Positions 59,480 to 64,000 of a stretch of DNA of 64,000 bases are shown here, one piece after another; the first letter of the stretch is position 1; the number at the start of each line of letters is the position of its first letter. The position numbers and the translations under genes are program-made. The notes below the pieces were generated by a model that did not search any database, was not told where the DNA came from, and saw nothing but the letters and a program-made list of their open reading frames with translations. This stretch comes from an uncultured Acetobacteraceae bacterium (lineage in GTDB: Bacteria; Pseudomonadota; Alphaproteobacteria; Acetobacterales; Acetobacteraceae). The DNA is taken from contig CAIVPZ010000031.1 of the NCBI GenBank assembly GCA_903907955.1, forward strand, positions 1 to 64,000, written 5' to 3'.

Positions 59480-61546
59480 ATGAACACCACCCTGTACATC
59501 CTCTGCGCCGCGACCTATGCCGCGCTGGCCGTCTTCGTAATGTTGCGGGCGCGGTCCAACCCGTCCCGCCTGCCCCTGCTGGCCGCCTGCCTGCTCACCG
59601 CGCTCTGGGCCGGCGCCAGCGTGGTGGCGCCGGCGGCCAATCCGCTCGGCGGCGTGGCGGGGCTGATCGATCTGATGCGGCTGGCCGCCTGGTACGGTGT
59701 CAGCCTGCACCTGTACCGCCGCTTCGTGCCGGGCCGGGCCGGGCCGGGCCGCAGCTTCATCCTCATGGGTGCGCTGATCGCGCTGATGGTCGGCGGCGCC
59801 TTGCTGGTGGGGCTTGGCCGGGCCGGCGGGGTACCCTCGCTGGTCTCGGCCGGGGTGGCGGCGCGGCTGGTGCTGGCCATCTGCGAAGTGCTGCTGCTGG
59901 AGAACCTGCTGCGCAACGCGTCGGAGGAGGTGCACTGGAACGTCAACCTGGTCTGCATCGGCCTGGGCGCGCTGGCGGTGTACGACATTATTCTGTGTAC
60001 CGATGCGGCACTGTTCCACCAGGCATCCCCGGTGCTGGCCGACGGGCGGGCGCTGGCCAATGTGCTGGTGGCGCCGCTGCTGGCGCTGGCCGCGGTGCGC
60101 ACCCAGAAGGCGCCGGTGCTGGCGATGTCGCGCACCGCCGCCTTCCACAGCGCCAGCCTGGTGGCCAGCGGCGTGCTGCTGCTGGCGCTCGCCGGCGTGG
60201 GCGAGGTGTTCCGCGCCTTCGGCACCCGCTGGGGGGCGGTTGCCGAGGTCGGGATGGTCTGCGCCGGCGTGATCGGGGCGGCGGTGCTGCTGACCTCCGG
60301 CGCCGGCCGGTCGCATATCCGCGCCGCCCTGGTCGATCCGTTTTTCGCCGAGCGCTACGACTACCGCCGCGAGTGGCTGCGCTGCATCGACCTGCTGGCC
60401 GGCGCCGGCAGCGGCGTTCCGCTGCATGCGCGGGTGATCCGCACGGTGGCGCAGGTGGTGGACAGCCCGGCCGGCGTGCTGTTCCTGCGCGAGCCGGGGG
60501 GCAAAACCGGGCGCGGGCCGGGCAGCGATTGGTTCCAGTGGGCGGGGTCGTGGAACATGCCGGCGGTCCCCCTGCCCGTCCCGTCCGGCCATCCGCTGCT
60601 GGCCGGCTTCGGTGCCGGCGAAGATATCGCCGTGCCCGCTCCCGCCACGTTCCTGCACCCGCCCATCGACGCCCTGCCCGCGCTGTGGCTCGCGGTGCCG
60701 CTGCCGCAGCCCGGCGGCGGTGGCCCCGCCGGCTTCGTACTGGTGGCCCGGCCGCGCGCCCCCTTCGCGCTGGATGACGAGGTATTCGCCCTGTTGCGCA
60801 CGGTGGCGCGCGAGGTTGCCACCTATCTGGCCGAGCAGCGCGCCCTGCAGGCGCTGATGGAAGCGCACCAGTTGCGCGACTTCGGCAAGCGTTTCGCCTT
60901 CGTCGCGCACGACATCAAGAACGTTTCCAGCCAGCTTGCCCTGCTGCTGGCCAATGCCGAGCACCACCTGGACAACCCTGCATTCCAGCGCGACATGCTG
61001 GAGACGGTGCGTGCCTCGGTGCGCAAGATCAGCGCCCTGCTGCGCCGGTTGCAGGAGCCGGCCCAGGGTACGGGCGAATCCGGGCGTGGCCGGGTGGAAC
61101 CGCTCGACCGGCTGGAGACCATCGCCGCCACCTGCCGCCGGCTGCGCGGCGCCGCCGTGGCGGTGGAGGCCGACGCGCTGTCGGCCGAGGTGGCGATCGA
61201 TCCGGCCGCCTTCGATGCGGTGGTGACCCACCTGCTCGATAATGCGGTGGAGGCCGCCGGTCCGGTCGGGCCCGTTTGCATCATGCTGCGCCACGACCGG
61301 CGCCAGGTGCTGGTGGACATCATCGACCGCGGCCCCGGCATGACACCGGATTTCGTGCGCGATGAGCTGTTCCGGCCGTTCCGCACCTCCAAGCGCGGGG
61401 GCAGCGGCATCGGCGCCTTCCAGGCGCGCGAATTGCTGCGTGAGGCGGGCGGCGACCTGATCGTGCTCAGCCGGCCCGGCGAGGGCACCACCATGCGGCT
61501 GCTGCTGCCGCTGGCCGAGGGGGCGGCGGCGCTGCCGGCGGTGTGA
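59480..61546 (+). CDS. prsK: PEP-CTERM-system histidine kinase PrsK
   Basis: A 688-residue sensor kinase. The N-terminal ~280 residues are seven to eight membrane helices, followed by a GAF-like region (about 300-450, VIRTVAQVVDSPAGVLFLRE, FALDDEVFALLRTVAREVA). The kinase part has H477 in FAFVAHDIKNVSSQLALLLANA, the phosphorylation motif of this subfamily, then VVTHLLDNAVEAAGP, VDIIDRGPGM and GGSGIGAFQARELL. It is the sensor partner of PrsR, encoded 49 bases downstream. In XrtA systems this pair, with sigma-54, controls PEP-CTERM gene expression. The long N-terminal membrane part may sense the envelope or the polymer. Start ATG 59480 fits the first helix. Confidence 0.93.
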   Translation: MNTTLYILCAATYAALAVFVMLRARSNPSRLPLLAACLLTALWAGASVVAPAANPLGGVAGLIDLMRLAAWYGVSLHLYRRFVPGRAGPGRSFILMGALIALMVGGALLVGLGRAGGVPSLVSAGVAARLVLAICEVLLLENLLRNASEEVHWNVNLVCIGLGALAVYDIILCTDAALFHQASPVLADGRALANVLVAPLLALAAVRTQKAPVLAMSRTAAFHSASLVASGVLLLALAGVGEVFRAFGTRWGAVAEVGMVCAGVIGAAVLLTSGAGRSHIRAALVDPFFAERYDYRREWLRCIDLLAGAGSGVPLHARVIRTVAQVVDSPAGVLFLREPGGKTGRGPGSDWFQWAGSWNMPAVPLPVPSGHPLLAGFGAGEDIAVPAPATFLHPPIDALPALWLAVPLPQPGGGGPAGFVLVARPRAPFALDDEVFALLRTVAREVATYLAEQRALQALMEAHQLRDFGKRFAFVAHDIKNVSSQLALLLANAEHHLDNPAFQRDMLETVRASVRKISALLRRLQEPAQGTGESGRGRVEPLDRLETIAATCRRLRGAAVAVEADALSAEVAIDPAAFDAVVTHLLDNAVEAAGPVGPVCIMLRHDRRQVLVDIIDRGPGMTPDFVRDELFRPFRTSKRGGSGIGAFQARELLREAGGDLIVLSRPGEGTTMRLLLPLAEGAAALPAV

Positions 61547-61595
61547 GGGAATCGGGGGGGCAGGACAGCCGCGACAAGCCTGGCCGGGGCGGCGT

Positions 61596-62996
<1,401 letters not shown>

Positions 62997-63096
62997 AGGT
63001 CAGGGCCTGGAAAGCTTTGCTGTTTGCATCACGATCACGTCAGGCCCGGGCATGATTGGCGATTCCGGCGGCTGAATCGGCCTTGGGGGACGGGCC

Positions 63097-63113
63097 TGTA
63101 AAGGATTCCGACA
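63097..63113. promoter_or_regulatory. 17-bp box downstream of the second PEP-CTERM gene
   Basis: TGTAAAGGATTCCGACA is almost identical to TGTAAAGAATTCCGACA at 63897-63913 (one difference) and lies exactly 800 bp away, in the same orientation. It is in the gap between the prsR and PEP-CTERM gene ends. It could be an extra regulator site or a remnant of a duplication. The ends TGT/ACA are symmetrical. Confidence 0.6.
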
Positions 63114-63123
63114 GACCGGGCGG

Positions 63124-63759
63124 TCAGCCGGGCTTGCGGCGGCGGATCAGGCCGAGCAGCAACAGGCCGGCACCGAGCAGCGCCAGGGAGGCGGGTTCCG
63201 GTGCTTCCGTAATCGCCTGGATGTCGGTAACATAAAAACTGTAAAGGTCGCCGTAATCGGCAGGGGCAAGCGCGATAACGAACGTATTGGAACCTATAAT
63301 GAGGTTTGGAAGATTATAATTATATTCAGTCCATCCGCTTTTGGTTGGGGCGATGTAGTCGTCTTGCGGCGCCTCAGTAGGGCTGGTGCCGGTGCCGACC
63401 TGCCACTGGCCATTCAGGAAAAAGTTGAAGCCATCGAATTCTGGGTCGTTGCTGTATAACCAGAAGCTCAAATTTACCGGGCTAAAAGAATTGTTGCCGG
63501 TCGCCATAATGGTTTGCGTTAAATAGACGAAGTCGCCTGTATTGGGGGTGAAAGCTGTGCCGTAGGCGAAAGCGATCCCAGCAGGGCCACCAGGCGGCGC
63601 CGTCGTAGCCCCGCCGGTGCTGCCGTTCGGGGCAACATCCCAACCGGTTGAGCCGTTTGAAAAATCGCCATTCGCTATGACATCCATCGGGTACGCGTGC
63701 GCCGCGGTTGCACCGCCGAAGAGGCTGGCTGCCAGGAGGAGGGCCTTCAGGGTGTGCAT
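63124..63759 (-). CDS. PEP-CTERM sorting domain protein, second
   Basis: A 211-residue exported exosortase A substrate. Signal peptide MHTLKALLLAASLFGGATAA (cleavage near AHA), then a carbohydrate-binding-like beta domain (MDVIANGDFSNGSTGWDVAP, typical of PEP-CTERM proteins that begin with an NGDFS... motif) and the sorting signal PEPASLALLGAGLLLLGLI followed by RRRK. It should be processed by XrtA and released to, or attached at, the cell surface, probably binding the exopolysaccharide. GGAG upstream of ATG 63759 fixes the start. Its promoter is sigma-54-type with an upstream box, both visible in the sequence, and prsR is the nearest regulator. Confidence 0.93.
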   Translation of the reverse strand: MHTLKALLLAASLFGGATAAHAYPMDVIANGDFSNGSTGWDVAPNGSTGGATTAPPGGPAGIAFAYGTAFTPNTGDFVYLTQTIMATGNNSFSPVNLSFWLYSNDPEFDGFNFFLNGQWQVGTGTSPTEAPQDDYIAPTKSGWTEYNYNLPNLIIGSNTFVIALAPADYGDLYSFYVTDIQAITEAPEPASLALLGAGLLLLGLIRRRKPG

Positions 63760-63817
63760 GGTCGGTCTCCGGATGCGTCGGCACGGCGAAGTGGCTTTAT
63801 CACCGTCTATTTTTTTT

Positions 63818-63834
63818 AGCATATGCCGTGCCAG
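63818..63834 (-). promoter_or_regulatory. Sigma-54 (-24/-12) promoter of the PEP-CTERM gene
   Basis: On the minus strand the sequence reads CTGGCACGGCATATGCT: TGGCAC, five bases, ATGCT. This keeps the invariant GG and GC doublets at the required ten-base spacing and differs from the consensus (TTGCW) by one base. It is about 60 bases before the start codon at 63759. No other element of this quality was found in the window. Confidence 0.8.
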
Positions 63835-63896
63835 TTGGGGAGTGCGGTTTCGAATCAACGGACTGGCTGAAGCGGGCGGGGTGGGCGGCGGAAAAG

Positions 63897-63913
63897 TGTA
63901 AAGAATTCCGACA
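63897..63913. promoter_or_regulatory. Candidate PrsR enhancer box
   Basis: TGTAAAGAATTCCGACA lies about 63 bp upstream of the -24 element of the sigma-54 promoter, the usual position for an activator site. It has a TGT-N11-ACA frame. Together with the copy at 63097-63113 and the adjacent prsR, it is the best candidate for a PrsR binding site. The assignment to PrsR is inferred. Confidence 0.65.
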
Positions 63914-64000
63914 GGCGCTGCCGTTCGGGTTTCCAGCGCCGGGTCGGCGCGACACGTTTCCTTTCGGGGCCGTTGCGGTCGGACGCACGGCGGTGCGTTT

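Overview
The window looks like part of a GC-rich alphaproteobacterial genome, most likely Rhodospirillales/Acetobacteraceae. That placement is an inference from codon use, the Hint-domain surface protein, the OprB-like porin and the GC-rich hairpin repeats; no rRNA or taxonomic marker is present. A RepA-type initiator gene (8111-9040) sits beside an iteron/DnaA-box/AT-rich origin (7891-8072, with two more iterons at 9046-9127). The sequence is therefore probably from a plasmid or chromid rather than the main chromosome.

Most of the window is a large exosortase A (XrtA/PEP-CTERM) exopolysaccharide locus with the accessory genes usual for that system. Left end (1-7762): a PEP-CTERM protein, a Cache-domain protein, a B12-type radical SAM protein, a LuxR-type response regulator with a divergent histidine kinase, and an OprB-like porin. 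After the origin, a minus-strand operon (18720 to 9161) encodes a frameshifted GT2, a FemAB-like protein, a GT4 interrupted in frame by a hairpin repeat, exosortase A fused to EpsI, another GT4, a YdcF-like protein, an acetyltransferase, a 62-residue membrane protein and the O-ligase/Wzy-like polymerase. Next come a WbsX-like protein, a flippase, a methyltransferase and a GT2. A second minus-strand operon (31578 to 24351) encodes the export machinery: lipoprotein exporter, chain-length protein, BY-kinase with a tyrosine-rich tail, outer-membrane beta-barrel, AAA ATPase and polysaccharide deacetylase.

From 32075 rightwards lie the priming glycosylphosphotransferase, the TPR protein PrsT, several glycosyltransferases, a beta-helix protein, a second acetyltransferase, a second deacetylase, an ATP-grasp/low-molecular-weight tyrosine phosphatase fusion, a convergent pair of paralogous GT2 genes, two polytopic membrane proteins, a HAD-UbiA fusion, a GT-FkbM fusion, a second flippase and the XrtA-type asparagine-synthase-like amidotransferase. 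The right end has a Hint-domain beta-helix protein, the PrsK/PrsR two-component system and a second PEP-CTERM protein. That last gene has a sigma-54 promoter and an upstream 17-bp box, which fits control by PrsR, a sigma-54 activator.

As a working model, the priming transferase and glycosyltransferases build a lipid-linked repeat unit. Flippases and the Wzy-like ligase translocate and polymerise or attach it. The chain-length protein, BY-kinase, exporter and beta-barrel move it out, and the phosphatase fusion may reset the kinase. XrtA processes PEP-CTERM proteins whose expression is set by PrsK/PrsR. Two dispersed repeat families mark the locus: A, GC-rich hairpin clusters at four sites, one inside a coding frame; and B, 105-bp structured elements that begin exactly at stop codons.
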